Shown piece by piece: positions 17,677-26,220 of a stretch of 64,000 nucleotides of DNA; the stretch's first letter is position 1; every line of letters starts with the position of its first letter. The stretch lies in the NCBI RefSeq assembly GCF_000298295.1, contig NZ_AMGM01000012.1, positions 1 through 64,000 on the forward strand, written 5' to 3'. The notes beneath the pieces were generated by a model. That model had not been told where the DNA came from and ran no database searches. It saw only the letters and a list, made by a program, of their open reading frames with translations. The translations under genes and the position numbers were made by a program. The stretch comes from Cecembia lonarensis LW9. GTDB taxonomy: Bacteria; Bacteroidota; Bacteroidia; Cytophagales; Cyclobacteriaceae.

Positions 17677-19104
17677 ATGAGTTCAGAGGCTAATGCAGTT
17701 TGGAGTGAATGTTTGCGTGTAATTGAACAGCACGTCAATGAACAGAGTTTTTCTACCTGGTTCAAACCCATCAATCCTGTAAGATTAGAGGGAAGTAGCT
17801 TGACCATTCAGGTACCAAGTCAGTTTTTTTATGAATGGTTAGAAGATAATTATGTTCAGGTTCTGAAATTGGCTATCAAATCTACTTTAGGCCCCAATGG
17901 GAGATTAGAATATGCTGTGGTGGTAGATCGTGGAAATTCACAGAACCAACCTTATGTGGTGAGTTTTCCCCAGAGCAACGCAAGCACGACGCCTAAAAAA
18001 CCTTCTCAGCCAATAGTCAATGAAAATAAAAGCCCATTTGACCTGCCCTCACTGAATAGCGAAATGCTGCTTCAGTCAAACCTTAATCCTAATTACTCTT
18101 TTAGCACTTATATTGAAGGAGATTGTAATAGATTGGCAAGGTCAGCGGGTTTTGCAGTAGCAACCAAACCCGGGGTGACTTCTTTCAATCCGCTGATGGT
18201 ATATGGGGGTGTTGGTTTAGGTAAAACCCACCTGGTGCAAGCCATAGGTAACGAAATCAAAAATGGACCCGAAGATAAATTTGTACTCTATGTTTCTTCG
18301 GAGAAATTTGTCAATCAATTTATGGATTCCATCAAAGACGGTAATATCAAGAGTTTCACCAACTTTTATATGCAGGTGGATGTTTTGATCATTGACGACA
18401 TACAGTTTTTGGCGGGGAAAGACAGGACACAAGAAATGTTTTTCCACATATTCAATCACCTTCATCAAAATAAAAAGCAGATTATCATGACCTCCGATTG
18501 TCCCCCTAAAGACCTGAAGGGACTAGAGGAAAGGCTATTGTCCAGATTTAAATGGGGACTCACAGCCGACCTACAAATGCCGGATTTTGAAACAAGGGTT
18601 GCAATTATCAGAAAGAAGATGCAGTCTGAAGGTATTTTTATACCGGATGATGTGATTGAATACTTGGCCTACACCGTTGATACCAATGTAAGGGAACTGG
18701 AAGGGGTATTAATTTCCCTAATCGCCCATGCTTCTTTAAACAGGGTAGACATAGATCTTACTTTGGCCAAAACCATCATGAAAAATATTGTCAAAGATAT
18801 CGAAACGGAAGTAGGGATTGATTTTATTCAAAAAACAGTCTCTGAGTATTTTGACATTAAAATGGATGACCTCAAGGCTAAAACCAGAAAAAAAGAAATA
18901 GTCACTGCCCGTCAGGTTGCCATGTACTTTTCTAAGGAGTTTACCAATCATTCTCTGAAATCCATAGGCTATCATTTTGGGGGCAGAGACCACAGTACTG
19001 TAATTCATGCCGTGCAAACGGTTAACGACCTGATGGAAACAGATACTGCTTTCAGAAACTCTGTCAACGAATTAAAAAAGAAGTTTAAAATGCGGTCTTA
19101 TTGA
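17677..19104 (+). CDS. dnaA: Chromosomal replication initiator DnaA
   Basis: AAA+ ATPase that binds DnaA boxes and opens the origin. 475 aa. Domain I (about 1-85), a linker (about 86-125), AAA+ domain with Walker A GGVGLGKT (177-184) and Walker B LIIDDIQFL, and a C-terminal helix-turn-helix with the family signature HFGGRDHSTVIHA. The spacer upstream (17558-17676) is AT-rich, but I found no cluster of TTATCCACA-like boxes, so this need not be the origin. Its 3' end overlaps that of meaB by 7 bases, tail to tail. Confidence 0.98.
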   Translation: MSSEANAVWSECLRVIEQHVNEQSFSTWFKPINPVRLEGSSLTIQVPSQFFYEWLEDNYVQVLKLAIKSTLGPNGRLEYAVVVDRGNSQNQPYVVSFPQSNASTTPKKPSQPIVNENKSPFDLPSLNSEMLLQSNLNPNYSFSTYIEGDCNRLARSAGFAVATKPGVTSFNPLMVYGGVGLGKTHLVQAIGNEIKNGPEDKFVLYVSSEKFVNQFMDSIKDGNIKSFTNFYMQVDVLIIDDIQFLAGKDRTQEMFFHIFNHLHQNKKQIIMTSDCPPKDLKGLEERLLSRFKWGLTADLQMPDFETRVAIIRKKMQSEGIFIPDDVIEYLAYTVDTNVRELEGVLISLIAHASLNRVDIDLTLAKTIMKNIVKDIETEVGIDFIQKTVSEYFDIKMDDLKAKTRKKEIVTARQVAMYFSKEFTNHSLKSIGYHFGGRDHSTVIHAVQTVNDLMETDTAFRNSVNELKKKFKMRSY

Positions 19105-20102
19105 TCTTTTGAATGCAAAAACAGGTCAACAAATTCTTTGGCCTTAGAGATTGCTGAAACCTCTCCTTTTCTTATTTTTTCCATCATCTCGCCCATATTT
19201 TGTTTGATTACGGGGTCTGTATAGAATTTCATTTCCAAAAGATACCGTATGTGTTCATGCATCCAATTGACCCGCTGCGCTGATCTATTGAGCTCAAAAA
19301 AACCATTGAATTTCATTTTTTCAGCAAAATCCTGAACCATTTCCCAAATTGCATCCAACCCATGACCCGAAAGTCCAGAACAGATCTTCACCTGAGGATT
19401 CCAGCCATTCTCTTTGGCAGCAAAAAGATGAAGGGCGTTAGCGTATTCTCTTCTGGCTTTTTTGGCTGCTTCTAAATTTTCGCCATCTGCTTTGTTGATG
19501 ACAAGAGCATCACACATTTCTATTATCCCCTTCTTAATCCCCTGCAGCTCATCCCCAGCACCTGCCAGCATCAGCAAAAGAAAAAAATCAGTCATCCCTT
19601 TCACTGCCGTCTCAGATTGTCCCACTCCCACTGTTTCGATGAGGATCACATCAAAACCTGCCGCTTCACAAAGCAGCATAGCCTCCCGTGTTCTGGCGCT
19701 TACCCCTCCCAATGTGGTTCCTGCGGGACTGGGTCTGATGTAGGCACGCTTATCCGAGGAAAGTTGCTCCATCCTCGTCTTATCACCTAAAATACTTCCT
19801 CGGGATGCGGGACTACTTGGATCAATGGCCAAAACAGCCAATTTATGACCTTGATCTACGAGCATTGTACCAAATTGCTCTATGAATGTACTTTTTCCAA
19901 CACCGGGCACACCGGTAATGCCAACCCTAATAGATTTGCCTGTATAGGGTAAAACCGCTTCCATCACCTCTTCAGAAAGCTGTTGATCTGACACCAGAGT
20001 ACTTTCAACAAGGGTAATAGCCCTACTAAGAACCATCCTGTCTCCATTCAAAACGCCATCTATGTACGCTTGGGCACTTAGCCTGTTCTTCTTTTTCAAC
20101 AT
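19098..20102 (-). CDS. meaB: Methylmalonyl-CoA mutase-associated GTPase MeaB
   Basis: G-protein chaperone that loads adenosylcobalamin on the mutase and protects or reactivates it. 334 aa. Walker A G-V-P-G-V-G-K-S-T (64-72), D-P-S-S-P-x-S-x-G-S-I-L-G-D-K-T-R-M switch region, E-T-V-G-V-G-Q-S and N-K-A-D guanine-specificity motif, all typical of the MeaB/ArgK/MMAA family. Placed near, but not in, the mutAB operon on the same strand. Confidence 0.96.
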   Translation of the reverse strand: MLKKKNRLSAQAYIDGVLNGDRMVLSRAITLVESTLVSDQQLSEEVMEAVLPYTGKSIRVGITGVPGVGKSTFIEQFGTMLVDQGHKLAVLAIDPSSPASRGSILGDKTRMEQLSSDKRAYIRPSPAGTTLGGVSARTREAMLLCEAAGFDVILIETVGVGQSETAVKGMTDFFLLLMLAGAGDELQGIKKGIIEMCDALVINKADGENLEAAKKARREYANALHLFAAKENGWNPQVKICSGLSGHGLDAIWEMVQDFAEKMKFNGFFELNRSAQRVNWMHEHIRYLLEMKFYTDPVIKQNMGEMMEKIRKGEVSAISKAKEFVDLFLHSKDQ

Positions 20103-20267
20103 TTCAAACGATTGATGAGTATTGGATATAGCGAACTGGTTTCAACAATAAAATAACAGCCATTGATTTTTATCTAAGATCTAAAATTATCGATAAGCCA
20201 ATATATGTCCAAAAGAAGAACAATTAATTCAACTGTTAATTAGGTACTCCGGCTTTTGAAATTACTC

Positions 20268-20672
20268 CTACTCGAATGGAAAACGGATAAAACGCTCCTG
20301 CCCCATGGCATTCTTTTCATAAAAAGCAAGGCAATGGGGTTCATAAGCCGGATCAAAATGGGGTTGATTAGACCTGATTTCTTTCGGTGAATTTTCCATA
20401 GAATTGAAGAAAAAAACCTTAGTGTTCCCATATTTGGTATGTGGCATAAATTCAGCATATCCTTTCATGGCCTCCAAAGAAGTATCAGCGGCATATATTG
20501 CATATATTCGGACTACTGGCCCTGTGTTATTTTCATTTCTAAAAAAAGCTGTTTCTACAAATTCTCCTTCCAAATCCACCACGCTGGGTTGATTTATGGT
20601 ATCGCTGATAATCCAGACGACCATGGCCAAGACTGCCAGGAAAAGCGCATAAAAGACAAATCGGTTAGACAT
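20268..20672 (-). CDS. Membrane-anchored protein of unknown function
   Basis: 134 aa. One N-terminal membrane helix (about 4-24, FVFYALFLAVLAMVVWII), then a soluble part of about 105 residues with a single Cys and many aromatic and acidic residues. I do not recognise the family. The ATG at 20672 was chosen; the longer frame starts with TTG and adds only three residues. It is divergent from the HemJ-like gene, with 51 bases between the start codons. Confidence 0.6.
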   Translation of the reverse strand: MSNRFVFYALFLAVLAMVVWIISDTINQPSVVDLEGEFVETAFFRNENNTGPVVRIYAIYAADTSLEAMKGYAEFMPHTKYGNTKVFFFNSMENSPKEIRSNQPHFDPAYEPHCLAFYEKNAMGQERFIRFPFE

Positions 20673-20723
20673 AATAGACAATAGTTTAGAATATAAGCCG
20701 TAATTTAGTGGAAAAATTCCATC

Positions 20724-21260
20724 ATGGCCTTTGAATATCTAAAAGCGCTACACATCATTTTCGTAGTAACCTGGTTTGCCGGTTTATTTTACATCGTAAG
20801 GATTTTCATCTATCAGGTAGAAGCCATGGAACGCCCAGAAGAAGAACAAAAAATTCTCCTTCCCCAATTGAACCTGATGGCGCAAAGACTTTGGTATATC
20901 ATCACCTGGCCTTCAGCCGTATTGACTTTGATTTTCGGTATCGCTGTTTTATACTATCGTTGGGGTTATATGCAGCTTGGCTTCATGCATGCCAAATTAG
21001 CTTTTGTGCTATTCCTGTACGTTTATCACATCATTTGTGACAAAATATATAAAGATTTACAAAAAGGGAAACCCAAATGGACCTCTACACAGTTACGTAT
21101 ATGGAACGAGGTGGCTACTGTATTGTTATTCGCCATCGTTTTCCTGATCGTCTTAAAAAGTATGATGAGCATGGTTTGGGGTATTGTAGGTTTAATTGGC
21201 CTAAGTCTCTTGATGATGCTCGGAATTAAATGGTATAAAAAAGTAAGAGAGTCAAAATGA
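20724..21260 (+). CDS. hemJ: HemJ/CopD-like membrane protein (protoporphyrinogen oxidase)
   Basis: 178 aa with four or five membrane helices. The N-terminal A-L-H-I-I-F-V-V-T-W-F-A-G-L-F-Y segment with conserved His, the H-A-K-L helix and the overall length fit HemJ (UPF0093), which oxidises protoporphyrinogen IX to protoporphyrin IX in heme synthesis. CopD copper proteins share this fold, so a copper role is the alternative. Its stop overlaps the ATG of the SCO gene by 4 bases, and a cytochrome c gene follows, which suits heme or cytochrome maturation. Confidence 0.72.
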   Translation: MAFEYLKALHIIFVVTWFAGLFYIVRIFIYQVEAMERPEEEQKILLPQLNLMAQRLWYIITWPSAVLTLIFGIAVLYYRWGYMQLGFMHAKLAFVLFLYVYHIICDKIYKDLQKGKPKWTSTQLRIWNEVATVLLFAIVFLIVLKSMMSMVWGIVGLIGLSLLMMLGIKWYKKVRESK

Positions 21261-21928
21261 AAAAACATAAGTTCACCATGAAGGTATTTTCTAGTATCCT
21301 ATTTCTTATCATTGGCATATCTCTTTTGGGCTGCTCTGAGAAAAGCACGGAAGATCAAAATGCTACTTTACCCATTTTAGGCAATTGGCATATCAATGAA
21401 TTTGAAATGGAGGGAAAAGTGGTACAAGACACCGTTTACCATTCCATTGCCAATTTTTCCTTCACCAATCAGGAAGGCAAAGAAATCAGTAATTATTCAA
21501 CAGATGGGAAAGTTTATGTGGCCGATTTTTTCTTTACCACCTGTCCTACCATTTGCCCAATCATGAAAACACAAATGCTAAGGGTTTATGAAAAATTCAA
21601 AGATGAACCCAATTTCATGATATTGAGCCACACCCTTGACCCAGAACACGACACAGCAGAACTACTTAAAGACTATGCTTATAAGATTGGGGTTGAGAAT
21701 GATGCTACCTGGCAGTTTCTAACTGGTGATCAGGAGAAAATATTTGAAATAGGGCAGACAAGCTATCTTACCACTGCAATGACTGATAAAAATGAGCCAG
21801 GAGGCATCTTACATTCCGGTGCGTTTGTATTAGTGGACCAAAATGGCAGAATCAGAGGTGTCTACGATGGGACCAAAGAAGATCAAGTGAACCGGTTAAT
21901 GAAAGATATCCCAAAACTTCTGCGTTAA
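21257..21928 (+). CDS. SCO1/SenC family copper chaperone lipoprotein
   Basis: Assists CuA-site assembly in cytochrome oxidase at the outer face of the inner membrane. 223 aa. A lipobox (L-L-G-C, Cys26) follows a hydrophobic signal; the thioredoxin-like domain has the copper-binding pair Cys96/Cys100 (CPTIC) and the distal His in L-H-S-G-A. Second gene of a coupled set hemJ-like, SCO, cytochrome c. A second SCO gene lies in the oxidase cluster at 55.5 kb. Confidence 0.92.
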   Translation: MKKHKFTMKVFSSILFLIIGISLLGCSEKSTEDQNATLPILGNWHINEFEMEGKVVQDTVYHSIANFSFTNQEGKEISNYSTDGKVYVADFFFTTCPTICPIMKTQMLRVYEKFKDEPNFMILSHTLDPEHDTAELLKDYAYKIGVENDATWQFLTGDQEKIFEIGQTSYLTTAMTDKNEPGGILHSGAFVLVDQNGRIRGVYDGTKEDQVNRLMKDIPKLLR

Positions 21929-21933
21929 TATTG

Positions 21934-22383
21934 ATGAAAGGAAGTTGGACAATTTTAATTGCTTGGCTATTTTTCCTTGCTGCTTGCAGTTCAAAGGATA
22001 AAAAAGAGGAAAGTAGTACACTTGCCTCCATAAAGGATACCAAAGTACTTCAATATGCCATCGAGGGAAAGAATCTTTATGAAGCATATTGTGCCAATTG
22101 CCATCAAAAAGATGGGACAGGTTTAGGCAAATTAATTCCACCCTTGAACCCTTCTGATTATATGGCTGAGAACATAGGCAGAACGGCCAGAATCATCAAA
22201 TATGGACAGACTGGAGAGATTATTGTCAACGGTCAGGTTTACAATCAAGCTATGCCGGGAAACCCTAGGTTAACCAACTTAGAAATAGCGCGTATCATGA
22301 CCTATATTTACAATATATGGGGAAACCAAGAAGGGGTAATTGATGCCAATCAGGTAGAAGCTTTTTTAAAAGAGAGGGATTAA
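21934..22383 (+). CDS. Mono-heme cytochrome c lipoprotein
   Basis: 149 aa. Lipoprotein signal (L-A-A-C), then one class I cytochrome c domain with heme motif C-A-N-C-H and a probable Met ligand in Q-A-M-P-G. Likely a periplasmic electron carrier on a lipid anchor. It follows the SCO gene by 5 bases. Its last bases overlap the end of the convergent lipoprotein gene (TTAA shared stop). Confidence 0.9.
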   Translation: MKGSWTILIAWLFFLAACSSKDKKEESSTLASIKDTKVLQYAIEGKNLYEAYCANCHQKDGTGLGKLIPPLNPSDYMAENIGRTARIIKYGQTGEIIVNGQVYNQAMPGNPRLTNLEIARIMTYIYNIWGNQEGVIDANQVEAFLKERD

Positions 22384-22808
22384 GTTGACTTAAGCTCTTC
22401 TTTGGCCACTTTCATGGCTTGTTTAATATCCGCATTTACTTTTTCTACCAGTGCTTTTTGATTAAGTAAGTAAGATTTAGCTTCATCCTCCTCTATTGTT
22501 TCATCAGGAGCCTTGAATTGTCGCATCCATACGAACATCCCCTCAAATGCATCTTCAAGCTGTCTTGAGACTTCCTCAAGACGTTTGATTTCTTCTGAAA
22601 AAGCTACCGAATCCATTACATTCAGACTATCTGACTTCAAATCAACCTCTTTTTTCAAGGTTCTCAACTCACCCATATAAGGCATTACTTCATCATGGAT
22701 AGCAATGACTTCATCTTTGAGCAATTGATTCTCATCCACTTTTTCACCTTGACAAGAGAAAAGGATGGTAATTATAAAAAAAGGCAAGGGCTTAAAAATA
22801 TTCCTCAT
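22380..22808 (-). CDS. Small coiled-coil lipoprotein
   Basis: 142 aa when started at the ATG at 22808, which puts a signal peptide with lipobox (I-L-F-S-C) at the N-terminus; the longer open frame lacks a signal. The mature part is highly charged with heptad-like Leu/Val spacing, and predicts long helices. It resembles the many small Bacteroidota lipoproteins labelled viral A-type inclusion protein, a name without functional value. Function unknown. Confidence 0.65.
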   Translation of the reverse strand: MRNIFKPLPFFIITILFSCQGEKVDENQLLKDEVIAIHDEVMPYMGELRTLKKEVDLKSDSLNVMDSVAFSEEIKRLEEVSRQLEDAFEGMFVWMRQFKAPDETIEEDEAKSYLLNQKALVEKVNADIKQAMKVAKEELKST

Positions 22809-22989
22809 TAGAAACTGATATTTTTTTTGCAAGATAGCACAAAACCGAATAAAAAAATTGATATTTTTCTTAATTTTTGAATTATGCTTAAAAAAATCTA
22901 CTTTAAAATTTGAAAAATTATGATTTTCATCAGATTCAAAGTAAAGCAAGCCAAAGTCAAAAAATCCTTTTTCCTATTAAAAGAAACCT

Positions 22990-22997
22990 TATTTTTG
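22990..22997 (+). promoter_or_regulatory. -7 element for the class IV aminotransferase
   Basis: TATTTTTG is an exact TAnnTTTG 19 bases before the ATG at 23017; the -33 region is only T-rich. Confidence 0.45.
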
Positions 22998-23016
22998 ATA
23001 AAAAATTAAAAGCCTT

Positions 23017-23844
23017 ATGAAGCCCTTTTGTTTTGCCAATGACCGTATCATTGCTTCAGATAAAGCAACTCTTCACCCAATGGATATAGGGTTGATCCGT
23101 GGTTACGGTATATTTGATTTTTTCAGAACTGCTCACCACACACCGCTTTTTTTGAGTGACTATCTGGACAGGTTCATTCGATCAGCAGAAAAAACCCACC
23201 TTAAACTTGACTTAAATAAAGAAGAGTTAGCTCAAATTGTCCATGATTTGATAAGCAGGAACGATCTCGAATTTGGAGGCGTCCGAATGGTTTTGACAGG
23301 AGGTGTTTCAGAGAACCATTTCTCTCCGACTGCTGGCCAATTATTTATCTTTTGCGAAGCATTGGATTTCCCTGCACCAAGTAAATATGAATCAGGCATC
23401 AAATTGCTAGCTGTAGAACATATCAGAGCCATTGCAGATATCAAGACGACAAACTATGCCTTCCCTGTTTGGCACAGTGCCATCTGGAAAAAGGAAGGAG
23501 CAGATGATGTCCTTTACCACCTCAACGGTCAAGTATCTGAAAGCTCGAGGTCAAATATATTTGTAATAAAAGATGGGGAAATAGCCACACCAAATAAACA
23601 TATCCTTCACGGCATTACAAGAAAGCGGGTGTTAGAACTTATTCCTCAAACAGAAATTAAAGCGATAAGCTTGGAAGAAGTTTTGAGGGCAGATGAGCTA
23701 TTTATCACCAGCACCACGAAAAAAGTGCTGCCAGTTACTCAAATTGATAACAATAAAATAGGTTCAGGCAAACCAGGCCCCATAACACAAAAACTGATGC
23801 AAGACTTTGCAATCATGGAAAAAGAAAACTTACAAAAAGTGTAA
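23017..23844 (+). CDS. Class IV aminotransferase / aminodeoxychorismate lyase-like protein
   Basis: PLP enzyme of fold type IV, 275 aa. R-G-Y-G-I-F-D near residue 30, PLP lysine in D-I-K-T-T-N-Y near 148, then a S-E-S-S-R-S-N-I-F phosphate-binding stretch and a G-I-T-R-K-R-V-L loop. These are shared by branched-chain aminotransferase (IlvE), D-amino acid aminotransferase and PabC. At 275 aa it is closer to PabC/D-AAT than to IlvE (about 300-360). Substrate unresolved. It stands alone and ends at a bidirectional terminator. Confidence 0.82.
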   Translation: MKPFCFANDRIIASDKATLHPMDIGLIRGYGIFDFFRTAHHTPLFLSDYLDRFIRSAEKTHLKLDLNKEELAQIVHDLISRNDLEFGGVRMVLTGGVSENHFSPTAGQLFIFCEALDFPAPSKYESGIKLLAVEHIRAIADIKTTNYAFPVWHSAIWKKEGADDVLYHLNGQVSESSRSNIFVIKDGEIATPNKHILHGITRKRVLELIPQTEIKAISLEEVLRADELFITSTTKKVLPVTQIDNNKIGSGKPGPITQKLMQDFAIMEKENLQKV

Positions 23845-23849
23845 AAAAA

Positions 23850-23882
23850 GGCGGTCATATTCAAAGTTTGACCGCCTCTTTT
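23850..23882. terminator. Bidirectional terminator
   Basis: GGCGGTCA (23850-23857) pairs with TGACCGCC (23869-23876), flanked by A and T runs, between the convergent aminotransferase and DUF3299 genes. Confidence 0.85.
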
Positions 23883-23896
23883 GACATGTTTGTCCA

Positions 23897-24331
23897 TTAA
23901 TTGCTGAGCAATTCAGCATCTTTTAAGATATACATCAACTTTTCAGGGTCTCTGTCATTTAAAGTCAGCTTACCTCTTACTTTCACTTTTTTGGAGGTAT
24001 ATTTTATAGGGTTTTTAAGCATCACCTCCATTACCGTTTCTGGCCCACCTGAGCCACAGAAAAAACATTCTGCCAACGGTAGAGAGGATAAAATGATATG
24101 TTCAGGCTTAAACATACCTTCAAAAGGAATAATAAACCCATCAGCCTCCACTACCTTACCCTCCAAACTCTTGATTTTCTGACTGAAAACCGGAATGTAT
24201 AATTCTCCAAATTCATCCTGTCCTATTTTATAGGTCACATCAGAAAGATCACGCCAAACATTCTGGCTATATCCTGTGATGGCAAATGCAAAAAGCAATA
24301 GGCCAATGAACAATATTCTTTTCAATACCAT
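23897..24331 (-). CDS. DUF3299 family exported protein
   Basis: 144 aa. Signal peptide, then a single DUF3299-like domain: I-P-V-F-S, G-F-I-I-P-F, and a C-F-F-C pair followed by G-S-G-G-P-E. The family is periplasmic and is found next to ABC systems of the FtsX/MacB type, as here. The CxxC pair could hold metal or be redox-active; this is inference. Last gene of the 30.9-23.9 kb operon, 34 bases after the permease. The ATG at 24331 gives a clean signal peptide; the longer frame begins with TTG. Confidence 0.78.
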   Translation of the reverse strand: MVLKRILFIGLLLFAFAITGYSQNVWRDLSDVTYKIGQDEFGELYIPVFSQKIKSLEGKVVEADGFIIPFEGMFKPEHIILSSLPLAECFFCGSGGPETVMEVMLKNPIKYTSKKVKVRGKLTLNDRDPEKLMYILKDAELLSN

Positions 24332-24365
24332 GTGTTTAATCAATTACAATTAATCTGTTTTAAAT

Positions 24366-25589
24366 TTAAGATTTGGTCAATTGCTTTGCAATATCAGTTT
24401 GATAAGCACTCCAAGCAGGTATAAGAGAGGCAATAATCCCTACAGCAACCGCATAAGCAATAATCCAAAGCTCCTCCACCAAGAATACCGATGCACTTAA
24501 GGTACTGATGGCTCCTTGGTCATTTTGCATAACAAGTATACCAATAAATAAGTGCCCTATAAGGATCCCTACTATTGCTCCAAGAACAGTTAATATAACA
24601 CCTTCTAAAACAATGTGAATAAAAAGCTGCCCGGAGGAAGCACCTAAAGTTCTCATCACGGCGAGATCATATTTTCTTTCTTTCAAAGAATTGAACAAAG
24701 CAATGAATATGCCCAAGCCAGCAATGACAATAATAACAATGGCCAATCCTTGAATAAGTTTCACACCCACGCCCAATAATTCAAACAACCTGGAAATCTC
24801 AAATGATGGTGATGCTGCCTGTAAAGCACTTCTGCTATTAATATAACGGGGCAATTGAACAGCAGCCATGGGGTTTCTGTATTGAATAAGTAAAGAAGTG
24901 ACCTCTCTGTCCTCATCTGTTTCAGGGAATCCGGTTTTGGCAACTGATTCTTCAAATTTTCCATGGTCATGATCATCATCATGGGTGTACCAAACAGATT
25001 CTATACTGGTCAGGATTAATTTGTCCAATACATTGCCCATGGGCTGTAAAATTCCGGTAATGGTGTAGGGGTGCTCATCATGCTCGTGGCTACTGCTCCC
25101 AATACCATGGGAGCCTACAAAATTATCTCCGATACCAAGACCCAATTTGGTAGCTACTTCAAAGCCTAGTACCACATCAAAAGGCTTATCCCATTTTGAA
25201 CCTTCCTGAACTTGGGCATTATAAAGATCCAAATAATCATAATTGGTGCCCACAATTCTATATCCTTGGTAGTTATCCCCCAACCCCATAGGAATAATAT
25301 TTTTTACCAATCGGTTTCTGGACAAAGCCATCGCATCGTTCATATCAATGTTTCCAGTAGGAAAATCGATATGATATACACTGGAAAGAATTAACTGCAA
25401 AGGGCTCCCTTTGGCACCTACTACTAAATCAATGCCTTGAGCATCCCGCGTCATTTTACTTTCAAACTGGTCTTGAATGACAATCAATACAGTGATAATG
25501 GCCAAGCCTAAGGCCAGTAACAGGATGTTCAAGCCTGTATTCAGCGGCTTAGCAATAAGATACTTCCAACTCAACTTCAACATATTCAT
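24366..25589 (-). CDS. ABC transporter permease, FtsX/MacB type, with His-rich loop
   Basis: 407 aa. One N-terminal helix (about 18-38), a large extracytoplasmic domain (about 40-275), then three C-terminal helices with an FtsX-type domain: the MacB layout. The family-specific D-L-V-V-G-A-K-G-S-P-L-Q-L and H-I-D-F-P-T-G-N-I motifs are present. The extracytoplasmic part has two His/Asp-rich patches, about 161-173 (H-G-I-G-S-S-S-H-E-H-D-E-H) and 203-209 (H-D-D-D-H-D-H), which suggest binding of zinc, copper or another metal. It overlaps the ATPase gene by 4 bases. Confidence 0.9.
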   Translation of the reverse strand: MNMLKLSWKYLIAKPLNTGLNILLLALGLAIITVLIVIQDQFESKMTRDAQGIDLVVGAKGSPLQLILSSVYHIDFPTGNIDMNDAMALSRNRLVKNIIPMGLGDNYQGYRIVGTNYDYLDLYNAQVQEGSKWDKPFDVVLGFEVATKLGLGIGDNFVGSHGIGSSSHEHDEHPYTITGILQPMGNVLDKLILTSIESVWYTHDDDHDHGKFEESVAKTGFPETDEDREVTSLLIQYRNPMAAVQLPRYINSRSALQAASPSFEISRLFELLGVGVKLIQGLAIVIIVIAGLGIFIALFNSLKERKYDLAVMRTLGASSGQLFIHIVLEGVILTVLGAIVGILIGHLFIGILVMQNDQGAISTLSASVFLVEELWIIAYAVAVGIIASLIPAWSAYQTDIAKQLTKS

Positions 25590-26218
25590 GCTTCGCCTCC
25601 TATCGTAATTTGATTGGCAATATGATCTTTTACCCTCTGATCATGGGTAACAATTATTAAAACTGCATTGAATTTTTCTGCTTGCTCTTTCAATAATTTG
25701 ACCACGTTAGCAGCATTTACATCATCCAAACTGGCTGTGGGTTCATCTGCTAAAATTACCTTAGGCGAATTGGCAAGTGCCCTGGCGATAGAGACCCTTT
25801 GAGCCTCACCTTCTGACAGGGTGTTTACTTTAGCCTTTCTTTTATGCAAAATTCCCAAATCACTTAGCAGGTTTTCATTTTTTCTTCCATCTTTACCTGA
25901 AAAAAAATTAGCCAACTTGAGGTTCTCCTCTACCGTTAGTGGCGCCAAAATATGAGGCTTTTGAAAAATAATGCCAATGTTATTCCCCCTGAACTTATCC
26001 AAAGCTGCCCCACTTAAACCATATAGTGAAGTCCCATTAATGAATACTTCACCTTGATGAGGTTTCAGTAGTCCTCCAAGAATATTAAGGATGGTCGTTT
26101 TACCGGAACCCGACTGACCGAGAATCAGTAATTGTTCCCCTTCTTTTAATGTTAAATCGGGTATATTAAATTTTTGGTCTTTTTGGTAAGAAAACTCAAT
26201 GTTTTTCGCAATAAGCAT
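25586..26218 (-). CDS. ABC transporter ATP-binding protein, MacB/LolD type
   Basis: 210 aa. Walker A G-Q-S-G-S-G-K-T-T (about 34-42), Q-loop F-Q-K-P-H, signature L-S-E-G-E-A-Q-R (usual LSGGQ, here LSEGE), Walker B V-I-L-A-D-E-P-T-A-S-L-D and switch His in V-T-H-D. It powers the FtsX-type permease encoded just downstream. It starts 2 bases after the stop of the REC-kinase gene, so the transporter and its signalling genes are almost surely one transcript. Confidence 0.93.
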   Translation of the reverse strand: MLIAKNIEFSYQKDQKFNIPDLTLKEGEQLLILGQSGSGKTTILNILGGLLKPHQGEVFINGTSLYGLSGAALDKFRGNNIGIIFQKPHILAPLTVEENLKLANFFSGKDGRKNENLLSDLGILHKRKAKVNTLSEGEAQRVSIARALANSPKVILADEPTASLDDVNAANVVKLLKEQAEKFNAVLIIVTHDQRVKDHIANQITIGGEA

Positions 26219-26220
26219 GT

